23,149 nucleotides of DNA from an uncultured Eisenbergiella sp. (GCA_948960675.1 CARDPF010000005.1:1-23149), one strand, 5' to 3'; positions 1-7,728 are shown, counted from the stretch's first letter. A program made the numbers and translations. Notes: a model not told the origin generated them from the sequence alone.

Positions 1-165
1 TTTGGTGAAATTCCCCGTTTTGCATGTATGCATGCGTAAGGAACCGTCCGCCCGGTAAGAGGGCTGCCCCGCCGCCAAATTCCCATCCCCGGCCTGCAGG
101 CACGCCTCCCAAAACCCATGGCTTAACTAGGTGACATTGGCCGTAAATAATAACCGGGGTGTAAC
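1..165 (+). repeat. Left-end dispersed repeat (copy L)
   Basis: This non-coding stretch matches the reverse complement of the other end of the window (about 22993-23149). Shared blocks, in order, are GTTTT(G/A)CATG....CATGCG, then GG(T/C)AAGAGGGCTGCCC, then AAATTCCCATCCCC, then ATGGCT..AACT, then TGACATTG.CCGT.AATA.TAAC. The GC-rich block around 55-80 can fold on itself (AGGGC/GCCC). The repeat ends about 40 bp before the predicted -35 of the DUF3048 gene. It may be truncated by the window edge. I see no ORF with a credible ribosome binding site in it. Confidence 0.7.
119..154 (+). repeat. 36-bp promoter-upstream box, copy 1
   Basis: Reads TGGCTTAACTAGGTGACATT followed by GGCCGTAAATAATAAC. 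It matches 19291-19326 (+) and 22993-23027 (-) at most positions. It ends 39 bp upstream of the predicted -35 of the DUF3048 gene and points toward that gene. The function is unknown: it could be an activator site or simply the conserved end of a dispersed repeat. Confidence 0.65.
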
Positions 166-193
166 GATTTCCGTGCAAAAATCTTTTTTATTA

Positions 194-222
194 GTGACAA
201 ACTTTTCACCATACGCTATAAT
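194..222 (+). promoter_or_regulatory. Sigma-A-type promoter of the DUF3048 lipoprotein gene
   Basis: GTGACA at 194-199 and a perfect TATAAT at 217-222, separated by 17 bp. The predicted transcription start is near 229, giving a leader of about 70 nt before the ATG at 301. It is the only good promoter match in this upstream region. Confidence 0.7.
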
Positions 223-277
223 GAATGTTATGATGTCAAATTTCCCTACGGTTTTTGACGGATCACGAAGGAACGAA

Positions 278-304
278 ATGAAAGAAAGTGAGGAGTTCAC
301 ATGA
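278..304 (+). CDS. Possible 8-codon leader peptide (MKESEEFT)
   Basis: An ATG at 278 preceded at suitable spacing by AAGGA (268-272) opens an 8-codon frame. Its TGA stop (302-304) overlaps the ATG of the lipoprotein gene as ATGA. The lipoprotein's own Shine-Dalgarno sequence (GAGGAG, 290-295) lies inside this mini-ORF. Ribosomes translating it would therefore cover that site and stop at the downstream start, an arrangement typical of translational coupling. It could equally be chance, because the purine-rich ribosome-binding region naturally forms Glu/Lys codons. Confidence 0.3.
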   Translation: MKESEEFT

Positions 305-1479
305 AAAAATTAGCTGTCCTTCTTATAACCGGCCTGGCCTGCATCACTTTACTGGCAGGCTGCGGCAAAAAGGAAGACCCTGTTGAAACGATGGCAGTCA
401 ATGAACTGGAAAGCACCCCGGAACCAACCGTCACACCGGAGACGGTGCCTGCGCCGACCGAGACCGCAGAAACCCAGCCCCAGGACGTCCCCCCCGAGGA
501 GGGCATGGTCAGAAGCCCCCTTACCAACGAATGGATACGGGGTGAATTGGAGAACCAACGCCCCATAGCGGTGATGATCCCCAACGAAAACGCCTGCCTG
601 CCCCAGTATGGGATTTCCAATGCGGATATCCTCTACGAATGCAACGTGGAAGGCAGCATGACGCGCCTGATGGCGGTTTTCAAGGATTGGAAGGGCATGG
701 ACCGGATCGGCAACGTCAGAAGCTGCCGTGACTACTATGTATACTGGGCAAAAGAATGGGATGCCGTCTACTGCCATATCGGCGGGCCTTTCTACATCCT
801 GCCCATTATCAACGAGTCCTCCACCAACAACATCACCGGTGCGGTCCTGGCTTCCGATTCCAGCCAGAAAAAAGGCCTTGTGGACGCTGCGTTTTACCGT
901 ACCGACGACAGGAAAGCGCCGCACAACGCCTATACCAGCGGCGACCGCATCGAATCTGCGATGCAAAAGCTCAATTACTCCGAAACCTATACGGAAAACT
1001 ATGAAGCAGGCCACTTTAAATTTGCATCCGCCTCTGCCCCCAACACTCTGGAGCAGTACGGTACAAATGCGCTCAACGCAACCAAAATTGACCTGACCAA
1101 CGCTTACGTCAAAACCAAGCCTTACTTTGAGTACAACGAATCCGACGGCCTGTATTACCGTTTTCAGGATATGCAAAACGGCGATAAAAAGCATATCGAC
1201 GGGGCCAACAACCAACAGCTTGCGTTCAAAAACATTCTGGTGCAGTTCACCCATTATGAAACCCGGGATGCCAGCGGCTACCTCGGCTTCCAGTGCCATG
1301 ACACTACCAAGGACGGATGGTTCTTCACAAACGGCAAGGGCATTCACGTAACATGGAAAAAAACAAGCGATTACGGCGCTACCAAATTTTACGACGATAA
1401 CGGCAACGAAATCGAATTGAACACCGGAAAGACCAATATCTGCATCGTGGAGGACGGTAAAACCTTCGACGCAGAGTAA
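301..1479 (+). CDS. DUF3048 (YerB-like) lipoprotein
   Basis: A 392-residue protein with a lipoprotein signal peptide: Lys residues at 2-3, a hydrophobic core at about 4-18, and lipobox LAGC with Cys21. It should be exported and anchored to the outer face of the membrane. Residues about 25-70 form a Pro/Thr/Glu-rich linker. The rest matches the two-part DUF3048 family as I recall it, including the RPIAVMIPNE block near residue 88, the IGNVRSCRDYYVYWAKEWDA block near 138, and a C-terminal beta-rich part. The biochemical function of the family is not established. The start is supported by GAGGAG five bases before the ATG. The gene is monocistronic, with its own promoter and a strong terminator. 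The family call is firm; the role is not known. Confidence 0.88.
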   Translation: MKKLAVLLITGLACITLLAGCGKKEDPVETMAVNELESTPEPTVTPETVPAPTETAETQPQDVPPEEGMVRSPLTNEWIRGELENQRPIAVMIPNENACLPQYGISNADILYECNVEGSMTRLMAVFKDWKGMDRIGNVRSCRDYYVYWAKEWDAVYCHIGGPFYILPIINESSTNNITGAVLASDSSQKKGLVDAAFYRTDDRKAPHNAYTSGDRIESAMQKLNYSETYTENYEAGHFKFASASAPNTLEQYGTNALNATKIDLTNAYVKTKPYFEYNESDGLYYRFQDMQNGDKKHIDGANNQQLAFKNILVQFTHYETRDASGYLGFQCHDTTKDGWFFTNGKGIHVTWKKTSDYGATKFYDDNGNEIELNTGKTNICIVEDGKTFDAE

Positions 1480-1487
1480 AAACCATT

Positions 1488-1522
1488 GCGGTATAGCTTT
1501 TCAACGGCTATACCGCTTTTTT
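1488..1522 (+). terminator. Intrinsic terminator after the DUF3048 gene
   Basis: A perfect 10-bp stem, GCGGTATAGC (1488-1497) with GCTATACCGC (1507-1516), has a 9-nt loop and is followed at once by six T residues (1517-1522). It starts 9 bp after the stop codon. It also separates this gene from the convergent murF. Confidence 0.92.
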
Positions 1523-1600
1523 GTACCATATAAAACCAAGTGGTATAAAAAATACCGATACGTACCCGCTTTCATGCATGGGAACGGCTGCCGGAACATG

Positions 1601-1619
1601 CCCGGAAAATACTTCCGGG
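1601..1619. other. Short inverted repeat just downstream of murF
   Basis: CCCGGAA (1601-1607) and TTCCGGG (1613-1619) form a 7-bp stem with a 5-nt loop, 9 bp beyond the murF stop. Neither strand has an adjacent T run, so it is not a standard intrinsic terminator for murF. A second small hairpin, GGTAT/ATACC (1542-1556), lies between it and the lipoprotein terminator. Nothing else is visible in 1523-1628. Confidence 0.4.
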
Positions 1620-1628
1620 ATTGGCTGC

Positions 1629-3056
1629 TCAATTTCCGCTTTTTTCCCCCAACAGTTCCTGCACGATTTTTTCAAACCCCATCCCATGGGATGCCTTGAC
1701 CAGTACGGAATCCCCGGGGCGCAAAAGCTGCCGGATGTTTTCCAAAAGGGCATCCCTGTTTTCAAAATGGAATACCTGCAAAAGGCCCGCCGACTCTGCC
1801 CCCAAGCGCATCTGCCCAGACAGGTTTCCGGCGCAGATCAGACAGTCCACACCATGCTGCGCGGCATATGCGCCCACCTCGGCGTGCAGTTCTCCTTCCT
1901 TTTCCCCCAGTTCAAACATGTCGCCCAGCACGGCAACTTTTCTCCCCTCCGCCGTTGCCAGCAGATCAATCGCCGCCTTTGTGGAAACCGGATTGGCATT
2001 GTAGCAGTCGTCGATGAGTACCCAGTCCTGCGCCTGCACCACCCTGCTGCGGCCTCCCACTGCCCGCACCGCACCGATTCCGTCCGCGATCTGTTTTGTG
2101 GAAAGCCCCATCCAAAGACCCACCGCAACCGCTGCCAGCGCATTGCCGACCATATGGCTGCCCGGCAGCGGTACCGTTACCAAAAAAGCGCTATCCTTGG
2201 CATGAATCATGGCCGTACTGCCCAAAAGCCCACGGCTGCACACTTCATCCGCATAAATATCATTTTCCTTGGAAAAACCGAACCGAACCGGCCGTTTCCC
2301 GTGTATCTGCCCAAGTCCCGCCAGTTTATCGTCGTCCCCGTTGACACATACACAGCCCTTTGGATCCATAAAATCAAAAATTTCGGATTTTGCCCGCAAA
2401 ATACCGTCCCGGCTGCCCAAATATTCCAAGTGGCATTGCCCGATATTGGTCATCACGCATATGTCCGGCTTCGCCATCCTGCTAAGCCGGTGCATCTCCC
2501 CGAAATGGTTGATCCCCATTTCCACCACCGCCGCCTGCGTTCCTTCCGGCATCGACAAAAGCGTCAGCGGTACGCCAACCTCATTATTATAATTCCCCTG
2601 GGTTTTATGGGTTTTATATTTTTGCGCCAGCACGGAAGCAATAAACTCTTTGGTACTGGTCTTCCCCACACTTCCTGTCACTCCCACCACCGTGACCGCC
2701 GTCTGCTCCCGGTAAAACGCCGCCACATCCTGCAATGCCAAAAGACTGTCCTTGACCACGATGCAGGGGCCCAAAAGCTCTTCCGGCTCCCGTTCGCAAA
2801 TCACCCCGATGGCCCCCTTGGCAAAAACCTCCGGGATGAACGAATGGCCGTCCACCTTTTCCCCCTTAACCGCTACAAACACAAATCCCGGCCCAACCTT
2901 GCGCGAATCCAGTACCACACCCTTGGCTTCCAGATTGGAGGCCGCCCGTATGGTACGCATCCCCTCCCTTGGACAGGACTGCTCTGGCTTTTTCGCCGGA
3001 ATGATAAACCGCCCGTGGCAGGCCCGCGCAATATTCCACAATGTCATGTTTTTCAT
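1629..3056 (-). CDS. murF: UDP-N-acetylmuramoyl-tripeptide--D-alanyl-D-alanine ligase
   Basis: A 475-residue cytoplasmic Mur ligase. MurF adds D-Ala-D-Ala to the UDP-MurNAc-tripeptide using ATP, completing the pentapeptide precursor. The ATP-binding loop GVTGSVGKTSTKEF (residues about 110-123), the following NYNNEVG and EMGINHFGEM motifs, and NANPVSTKAAID in the C-terminal region are all present and typical. The N-terminal MurF-specific domain contains LDSRKVGPGFVFVAVKGE. I chose ATG 3056 because it lies 5 bp after the ddl stop with GGAGG about 10 bases upstream. A longer in-frame ATG at 3098 would overlap ddl and adds residues unlike the family. It follows ddl in the same operon, which fits, since Ddl makes its substrate. 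No clear terminator follows. Confidence 0.95.
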   Translation of the reverse strand: MKNMTLWNIARACHGRFIIPAKKPEQSCPREGMRTIRAASNLEAKGVVLDSRKVGPGFVFVAVKGEKVDGHSFIPEVFAKGAIGVICEREPEELLGPCIVVKDSLLALQDVAAFYREQTAVTVVGVTGSVGKTSTKEFIASVLAQKYKTHKTQGNYNNEVGVPLTLLSMPEGTQAAVVEMGINHFGEMHRLSRMAKPDICVMTNIGQCHLEYLGSRDGILRAKSEIFDFMDPKGCVCVNGDDDKLAGLGQIHGKRPVRFGFSKENDIYADEVCSRGLLGSTAMIHAKDSAFLVTVPLPGSHMVGNALAAVAVGLWMGLSTKQIADGIGAVRAVGGRSRVVQAQDWVLIDDCYNANPVSTKAAIDLLATAEGRKVAVLGDMFELGEKEGELHAEVGAYAAQHGVDCLICAGNLSGQMRLGAESAGLLQVFHFENRDALLENIRQLLRPGDSVLVKASHGMGFEKIVQELLGEKSGN

Positions 3057-3061
3057 AGTCC

Positions 3062-4090
3062 TTATTCCTCCAGCGCCATCTCCAAAATTTTCTGGCAAAG
3101 CTGGTCATACCCGATACCCGCCGCCGCCGCTTCCTGCGGAATCAGGGATGTGGGCGTCATGCCGGGCAGCGTGTTGGCCTCCAGACAATAAGGATTCCCG
3201 TTTTCGTCCATCATAAAATCCATGCGCGCATATTTTTTGAGCCGCAGCACACGAAATACCTGTTCCGCTATCCCTTGGATGCGCCGTGTGGACGCTTCGT
3301 CCAACCGGGCCGGGCAAATTTCCGTCGTACAGCCTTCCTGGTATTTATTTTTATAATCGTAAAAACCCTCCTTGGGCACAATTTCCGCAATGGGCAGGGC
3401 TTTCCCCTCCATCACGCAGCAGGTAAACTCCCTGCCCCTGATGTACTGCTCCACGATCACCTCATCCCCGTAGCGGAAAGCGTCTTTTAAAGCGGCTCCA
3501 AATTCCTCTTCCTTCCGCACAATGGATACCCCGATGGAAGAGCCGCCGCTGCACACCTTGACCACACAGGGAAACACCACGGGCTCTTTCGGCTGCTCTC
3601 CCCTCTTGAGCGACAGGCCCGTCGGTGTGGGAATCCCGTTTTGCAAAAACAGTTCCTTTGCCAGGCTTTTGTCCATGGAGAGGGCGCTGCTCACAAAATC
3701 CGTACCCGTATAGCGGATGCCCAGCAGGTCGAAAGCTGCCTGCACCTTTCCGTTTTCCCCGTCTTCCCCGTGCAGTCCCAAAAAGACCACGTCCGCCATC
3801 TGGCAGATACGGATTACATTGGGGCCAAAATAACTTCTTCCGCCGTCCCTGCGCATTGCCTTCACCGCACTGACATCCGGATTGACTTCCCTGATCGCTG
3901 CGATATCACGCGCAAAATCCTCGTCGCTCTCAAAAACAGAGTCCACGTCCTCCCGCTCCATTCCCAGATATACGTCCAGCAAAACGGCCTGATGCCCAAG
4001 CCGCTTCACCGCCTGATAAATCATTTTTCCCGAAATCAGGGAAACATCCCGCTCCGTGCTGATTCCGCCGGCCAATACCACTACTTTCAT
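3062..4090 (-). CDS. ddl: D-alanine--D-alanine ligase
   Basis: A 342-residue ATP-grasp ligase that joins two D-alanines for peptidoglycan precursors. Visible motifs are AGGISTERDVSLISG at the N terminus, LHGEDGENGKVQ (about 105-116), GGSSIGVS (glycine-rich loop, about 180), FYDYKNKY (omega-loop, the Tyr-type seen in D-Ala ligases rather than D-lactate ligases), and EANTLPGMTPTSLIPQ near the C terminus. Two small departures are ERDVS where EHEVS is usual, and VKVCSGGSS where K-P precedes the loop in many members. The start ATG 4090 has AAGGAG four to six bases upstream. The upstream ATG at 4168 lacks a good site and lies at or before the predicted promoter. It is first in an operon with murF, 5 bp apart. 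Confidence 0.94.
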   Translation of the reverse strand: MKVVVLAGGISTERDVSLISGKMIYQAVKRLGHQAVLLDVYLGMEREDVDSVFESDEDFARDIAAIREVNPDVSAVKAMRRDGGRSYFGPNVIRICQMADVVFLGLHGEDGENGKVQAAFDLLGIRYTGTDFVSSALSMDKSLAKELFLQNGIPTPTGLSLKRGEQPKEPVVFPCVVKVCSGGSSIGVSIVRKEEEFGAALKDAFRYGDEVIVEQYIRGREFTCCVMEGKALPIAEIVPKEGFYDYKNKYQEGCTTEICPARLDEASTRRIQGIAEQVFRVLRLKKYARMDFMMDENGNPYCLEANTLPGMTPTSLIPQEAAAAGIGYDQLCQKILEMALEE

Positions 4091-4128
4091 CGCGCTCTCC
4101 TTTTTGGCAAATCTACTCTCTGCCATAC

Positions 4129-4157
4129 AGTATACGCGCAAACAAATCCTGCGTAAA
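4129..4157 (-). promoter_or_regulatory. Sigma-A-type promoter of ddl-murF
   Basis: On the minus strand, TTTACG (4157-4152) and TATACT (4134-4129) are separated by exactly 17 bp. The predicted start of transcription is near 4122, leaving a leader of about 30 nt to the ddl ATG. This also argues against the longer ddl start at 4168. Confidence 0.7.
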
Positions 4158-4286
4158 GCCATTTCCACAATTTTTTATGAGGATCACTGTCTGAACTGTT
4201 ACGTCCGGACAGCCTCCGACAAGGGAATGCGGCGTCAGGACACGGGCGGCTTTTAGACAGCCAACGGGAAAGGGCGCGCGGTCTTT

Positions 4287-5438
4287 TCAGGATTGCCCTT
4301 CCCGGTACGCGATGCGGCCGTCGATCACCGTGCAGCGCACCCTCGTGGCGACTTCCATGGGATTACCTGTAAAGACCGCGATATCGGCGTCTTTTCCCTC
4401 CTCCAGGCTGCCCACCCGGTCAAAGACCCGGCAGATTCTGGCGGCGTTGCAGGTGATGGCCCGCAGGCCTTCTTTGGGCGGCAGTCCCGCTTTCACCGCC
4501 AGCCCTGCGCACAGCGGCAAGGACTGGATGGTGGATACGGGGTGGTCTGTGCAGATTGCCACCAGTACACCGGCCCGGTGCAACTCTCCCGCCGTTTTAA
4601 AGTCCACATACTGAATTTCTATTTTATTACGGCAGGAAAGATCCGGCCCCACGATCGCCGGAAACCCGCTTTGGGCAATCCGGTCCGCCACCAAATGCCC
4701 TTCGCTGCAATGGTCCAGCGTCATATCCAGTCCAAATTCCCTGGCAATCCGGATCGCCGTAAAAATATCGTCCACCCGGTGGACATGGGCCTTTAGGGGA
4801 ATTTCACGGGAAAACACTGGAAGCCATGGTTCCCTGGTAAAATCCGCCTCCCCGGATTGCAGTCTGGAGGCGCAGTATTTTTGGGCCTCAAACAACTCCC
4901 TGCGCAGCATGCCCGCGATGGCCATGCGGGTCACGGGGCTTTTTCCCATACCGGAAAAATTGACCTTCGGATTTTCCCCGAAGGCAATTTTCATGGCGGC
5001 GGGCGCGCGGACGACCAGATCGTCCACGCAGCGTCCCTTGGTTTTGAGAAAAGCAAATTGGCCGCCCACCACGTTGGAGCTTCCCGGCCCTGCCATGACC
5101 GATGTGATGCCCGCGCGCACCGCGTCCTCAAAACCGGCGTCCATGGGGTTAATGGCATCTACGGCCCGCAGCCAGGGGGTCACGGGCTCCACATTTTCAT
5201 TACAGTCGTCGCCCTCAATCCCTTTCTTTTCCTCGGTAATGCCCAGATGGCAGTGGGCGTCGATCAGTCCCGGCATCACCAGACAGCCGGAAGCGTCCAC
5301 AATCTGGGCATCCGCGCTTTTTGGCAGTTCAATCCGCTGCGCAATCCGCTCGATTTTGCCGTTTAGGCAAAGGATATCGCCTTTGGGAAGGCCGTCCCCG
5401 GCCATCGTCTCCAGACAGCCGTTTTTGATCAGCAGCAT
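4287..5438 (-). CDS. Amidohydrolase-superfamily metal-dependent hydrolase, substrate unknown
   Basis: A 383-residue amidohydrolase with the full (beta/alpha)8-barrel signature. The metal-binding HCHLG motif follows the MPGLIDA strand near residue 60, a KAHVHR strand sits in mid-protein, TLDHCSEGH follows, and the catalytic-type Asp appears in ICTDHPVS. The C terminus (GKDADIAVFTGNP..V..TVIDGRIAY) is the beta-sandwich typical of imidazolonepropionase-like and dihydroorotase-like members. It probably hydrolyses a cyclic amide or related C-N bond; the substrate cannot be read from sequence. The ATG lies 4 bp after the spoIIQ stop, and its ribosome binding site (GGGGTGA) is formed by the last codons of spoIIQ. 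The two are therefore very likely co-transcribed and coupled. Co-expression with a sporulation gene is an inference from this spacing. Confidence 0.85.
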   Translation of the reverse strand: MLLIKNGCLETMAGDGLPKGDILCLNGKIERIAQRIELPKSADAQIVDASGCLVMPGLIDAHCHLGITEEKKGIEGDDCNENVEPVTPWLRAVDAINPMDAGFEDAVRAGITSVMAGPGSSNVVGGQFAFLKTKGRCVDDLVVRAPAAMKIAFGENPKVNFSGMGKSPVTRMAIAGMLRRELFEAQKYCASRLQSGEADFTREPWLPVFSREIPLKAHVHRVDDIFTAIRIAREFGLDMTLDHCSEGHLVADRIAQSGFPAIVGPDLSCRNKIEIQYVDFKTAGELHRAGVLVAICTDHPVSTIQSLPLCAGLAVKAGLPPKEGLRAITCNAARICRVFDRVGSLEEGKDADIAVFTGNPMEVATRVRCTVIDGRIAYREGQS

Positions 5439-5442
5439 AACG

Positions 5443-6546
5443 TCACCCCAGATAGTTTAACGGATTGACAGGCTCCCCGTCCTTGGTCAGCTTAAAATAT
5501 ACGTTTGTGCCTTCCACCGTATAATATTTGGTAGGCGCCGCAACCTTTCCGATAAAAGCGCCCGCTTCCACAAAATCCCCTTCTTCCACCGTCACATCCT
5601 GCAGCTGTCCGTAGGAAAGCTCATAGCCGTCCCCCAGATTCATGACCACTGTCAGACCGGTTTGGGAATCCTTAAAAATGGATTTCACCATCCCGTTTGC
5701 CGCACAGGCCACGCTTGTCCCCTGGGTTGCCCCGATCACAATCGAGGGATTATATTTATATTGCTGTAAGGTTTGGAAATAAATCGTCTTATCCATGCTG
5801 TAATTTAGAAGCACGTTTCCGGCGATGGGCCACTGCAGTTTGGCTTCCTCCCCAAAATGCAGGCTCACCTCCTCCTGCATCACATCCGCCACCACTTCCT
5901 GTAAATCCCCAGCCTCAGCCGCCGCCTCCTGCTGCGCTGCCTCATCCGGCCCTTGTGCCACAGCCGTATCCCCTTCCGGTAAGGACGCCGTATCCACTGC
6001 GCCGCTTTCCGTGCCGGTTTCATCCTGCTGTCCACCGTCTGTTTGGGCCGTATCATTTTGCGCAGGCTGGTCAGCATCGGGCTCTTCTTTAGGCTCCGTG
6101 CCCTCCTGCCCGCCCCTTCTGCTGATTTCCGCGTAACCGACATTGCGGTCCTCCACTGCTTCCTCTACCGCAGCTTCCGGCAAAGCCTCCGGCACAATGT
6201 CTGCCTGCAGTTTCTCCGCATTTTGGATATCTGCCGCGTCCTGTTCGTTTAAACGCCGCTCCTGCTCCACATAATAGGGGTCATAATCCAATTCCCCGCT
6301 GTTGCTTTGGTCACTTGTGAGGTTTTTTGCGGAACGGTTCTGTGCCTGCGCAATCTCCTCCTCCTTTTTTTGCATCTCATTTTCCAAAAGGGAAAAGTCC
6401 ACCACATTATTTTCCGGTTCCTTTTCCTGCCTGCTGTTATAAATGGATATCCCCGTCACCGTCATCGCTGTCAGCACCAAAATGCTGGATGCCGTCAGTA
6501 TGATTTTTTCCTTGCGATATGCCCCGCCTGATTTCCTTCTTTTCAT
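5443..6546 (-). CDS. spoIIQ: SpoIIQ-like degenerate LytM/M23 protein
   Basis: A 367-residue protein. A basic N terminus (MKRRKSGGAYRKEK) is followed by one membrane segment (about 17-36) and a long Glu/Gln/Ala/Asp-rich linker (about 45-240). The C-terminal M23/LytM fold runs from KLQWPIAGNVLLNYSMDKTIYF to the end. SpoIIQ is made in the forespore and pairs with SpoIIIAH across the septum during engulfment. The zinc ligands of active M23 peptidases are not visible: the expected H..H and HxH positions read MNLGDGYELSYGQL and NVYFKL, so it is probably catalytically inactive, as in B. subtilis SpoIIQ. The call rests on this fold plus adjacency to spoIID, the order found in other clostridia. ATG 6546 was chosen for AAAGGA upstream and the basic-TM start; the upstream ATG at 6639 adds unrelated residues. 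Confidence 0.82.
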   Translation of the reverse strand: MKRRKSGGAYRKEKIILTASSILVLTAMTVTGISIYNSRQEKEPENNVVDFSLLENEMQKKEEEIAQAQNRSAKNLTSDQSNSGELDYDPYYVEQERRLNEQDAADIQNAEKLQADIVPEALPEAAVEEAVEDRNVGYAEISRRGGQEGTEPKEEPDADQPAQNDTAQTDGGQQDETGTESGAVDTASLPEGDTAVAQGPDEAAQQEAAAEAGDLQEVVADVMQEEVSLHFGEEAKLQWPIAGNVLLNYSMDKTIYFQTLQQYKYNPSIVIGATQGTSVACAANGMVKSIFKDSQTGLTVVMNLGDGYELSYGQLQDVTVEEGDFVEAGAFIGKVAAPTKYYTVEGTNVYFKLTKDGEPVNPLNYLG

Positions 6547-6608
6547 GTCTGTCGTCCTTTCTTCATACGATTTGAGAAACTGTTTCCGAATAAGAATTCT
6601 CTCAGGCA

Positions 6609-6637
6609 TAGTTTTTCCAGTAAGTTTACATTTATTC
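6609..6637 (-). promoter_or_regulatory. Possible sigma-F-type promoter of spoIIQ
   Basis: On the minus strand GGAAAAACTA (6618-6609) fits the sigma-F -10 pattern GGnnAnAMTR at every position. Upstream, GAATA (6637-6633) matches 4 of 5 positions of the -35 pattern GYATA. The spacer is 14 bp rather than the usual 15. spoIIQ is sigma-F-dependent in B. subtilis. The pattern is short, so chance is possible. Confidence 0.4.
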
Positions 6638-6643
6638 ACATTT

Positions 6644-7681
6644 TTACCGTTCTATTGGCATTCGCACCTTTTCGGCCTTAAGTCCCGTAAAAAAGCAGTC
6701 CAGAATTTCCAGATAATCTTTTCCCCCTGCAGCCAGCAGATCGGCGCCGTATTGGTTAAACCCCAACCCATGGCCGACTCCCTTGGTTTGCAGCAGGATT
6801 TCCCCATCCTCCTCCCGAATGGAAAAGCACGCGGAGGGCAGGGAAAACAATTCCCGGAATTTTTCTCCTTCCATCTGTTTATCGCCACAGTCCACAAAAA
6901 GGACATAGCCCGCGCTATCGCGGGTCAATGTGATTTTCCCCCCTTTTTCAGGCAGTTTGATTCCCTCTTCCCACAGCTTTTTTGCAAACGCTTCTCTCCT
7001 GATCCTGATTTCCTGCAAAAATGCTTCCGCCTCCATGTCGTGGGGACACTCTACGCTGCGGCACCAGGTTTTTCCCTCCGGCAGCTGTGGCAAAGCCTCC
7101 CCCCCTTTAACGGCCGCTGCCTCGACCCCAAAAATTTCTGCACCGCTGCGCGTTTTGCCCGCGCTTAGCCGAAAATAGGGGGGCTTTACCACACCGCCGT
7201 TTTTTGTAAGGACAATCCCGTCCGTGTCCCGCACTGCCTGCTGAAAACGCGCCTCGTTTTCGGCGAAATCCTCTCCCCAGAGAGTCTGTCTGGACTCCTT
7301 TTCCAAAATTTCCAGCTGGCTCTCCTCCTTTTTTAAAACCCCGTTTTCTTCCATTTCCCGCAGACAGATGCTGCGCAGGATCACCGCCTGCGCCTTTAAG
7401 GTTTCCTCCCTGTATTCCGCCGGCATGCATGCGGCCAGTGCGCCCGTCAGGAAATCCTCCACCGGTATCTGCCGCACCCCGTTTTGCTTTTCCCATAAAA
7501 TAAAGCCGCCAAAGCCTGCCACGCCCCCGCTGGTTTCCACCGCCTCCTCCTGCCGCGCCCCAAACAGCACCGAACAGGTGTAAGGCAAAAGCAGCAAAAA
7601 GAAAAGAACCGCAAGAAGGTCCTTACTATGTTTCCTTCTCACGGTTCTCACCGCCCTTTTTTCCATTTCCGTTTCCGTCAT
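6644..7681 (-). CDS. spoIID: SpoIID/LytB-type protein (stage II sporulation protein D)
   Basis: A 345-residue protein with a basic N terminus and one membrane segment (about 21-40), then the SpoIID domain. SpoIID is a mother-cell membrane lytic transglycosylase that remodels septal peptidoglycan during engulfment. Recognised features are PVEDFLTGALAACMPAEYRE (73-92), then TLKAQAVILRS, and near the C terminus GVGHGLGFNQYGA (about 301-313), the counterpart of the family's GHGxGxSQYGA signature. Two departures stand out: Cys85 where SpoIID proteins usually have the catalytic Glu of a SEMP-like motif, and Asn for Ser in the C-terminal signature. ATG 7681 was chosen because GGAGGG lies about 7 bases upstream and a sigma-E-type promoter immediately precedes it. 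The frame also opens at 7723 but without a site. spoIIQ follows. Confidence 0.87.
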   Translation of the reverse strand: MTETEMEKRAVRTVRRKHSKDLLAVLFFLLLLPYTCSVLFGARQEEAVETSGGVAGFGGFILWEKQNGVRQIPVEDFLTGALAACMPAEYREETLKAQAVILRSICLREMEENGVLKKEESQLEILEKESRQTLWGEDFAENEARFQQAVRDTDGIVLTKNGGVVKPPYFRLSAGKTRSGAEIFGVEAAAVKGGEALPQLPEGKTWCRSVECPHDMEAEAFLQEIRIRREAFAKKLWEEGIKLPEKGGKITLTRDSAGYVLFVDCGDKQMEGEKFRELFSLPSACFSIREEDGEILLQTKGVGHGLGFNQYGADLLAAGGKDYLEILDCFFTGLKAEKVRMPIER

Positions 7682-7699
7682 CGCGCATCCCTCCCCTAC

Positions 7700-7728
7700 A
7701 CTATATGGAAAGGGATGCTGCATTATGC
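7700..7728 (-). promoter_or_regulatory. Sigma-E-type promoter of spoIID
   Basis: On the minus strand GCATAAT (7728-7722), a 14-bp spacer and CATATAGT (7707-7700) match the B. subtilis sigma-E pattern KMATATT-N14-CATACAnT at 6 of 7 and 7 of 8 positions with the exact spacing. B. subtilis spoIID is sigma-E-controlled. The -35 overlaps the hydratase stop codon. The leader would be only about 14 nt, with the ribosome binding site at its very start. Confidence 0.62.

Noticed and set aside
1521..3191. A 556-codon open frame on the + strand opposite murF
   Set aside because: It is the antisense shadow of murF and the ddl end, has no ribosome binding site or family motif, and is rich in His/Arg/Pro as expected from reading a GC-rich gene backwards.
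4190..4286. GTTAC near 4199 as another copy of the 36-bp box upstream of ddl
   Set aside because: The distance to the -35 is right, but only about five bases match. The rest of the box is absent.
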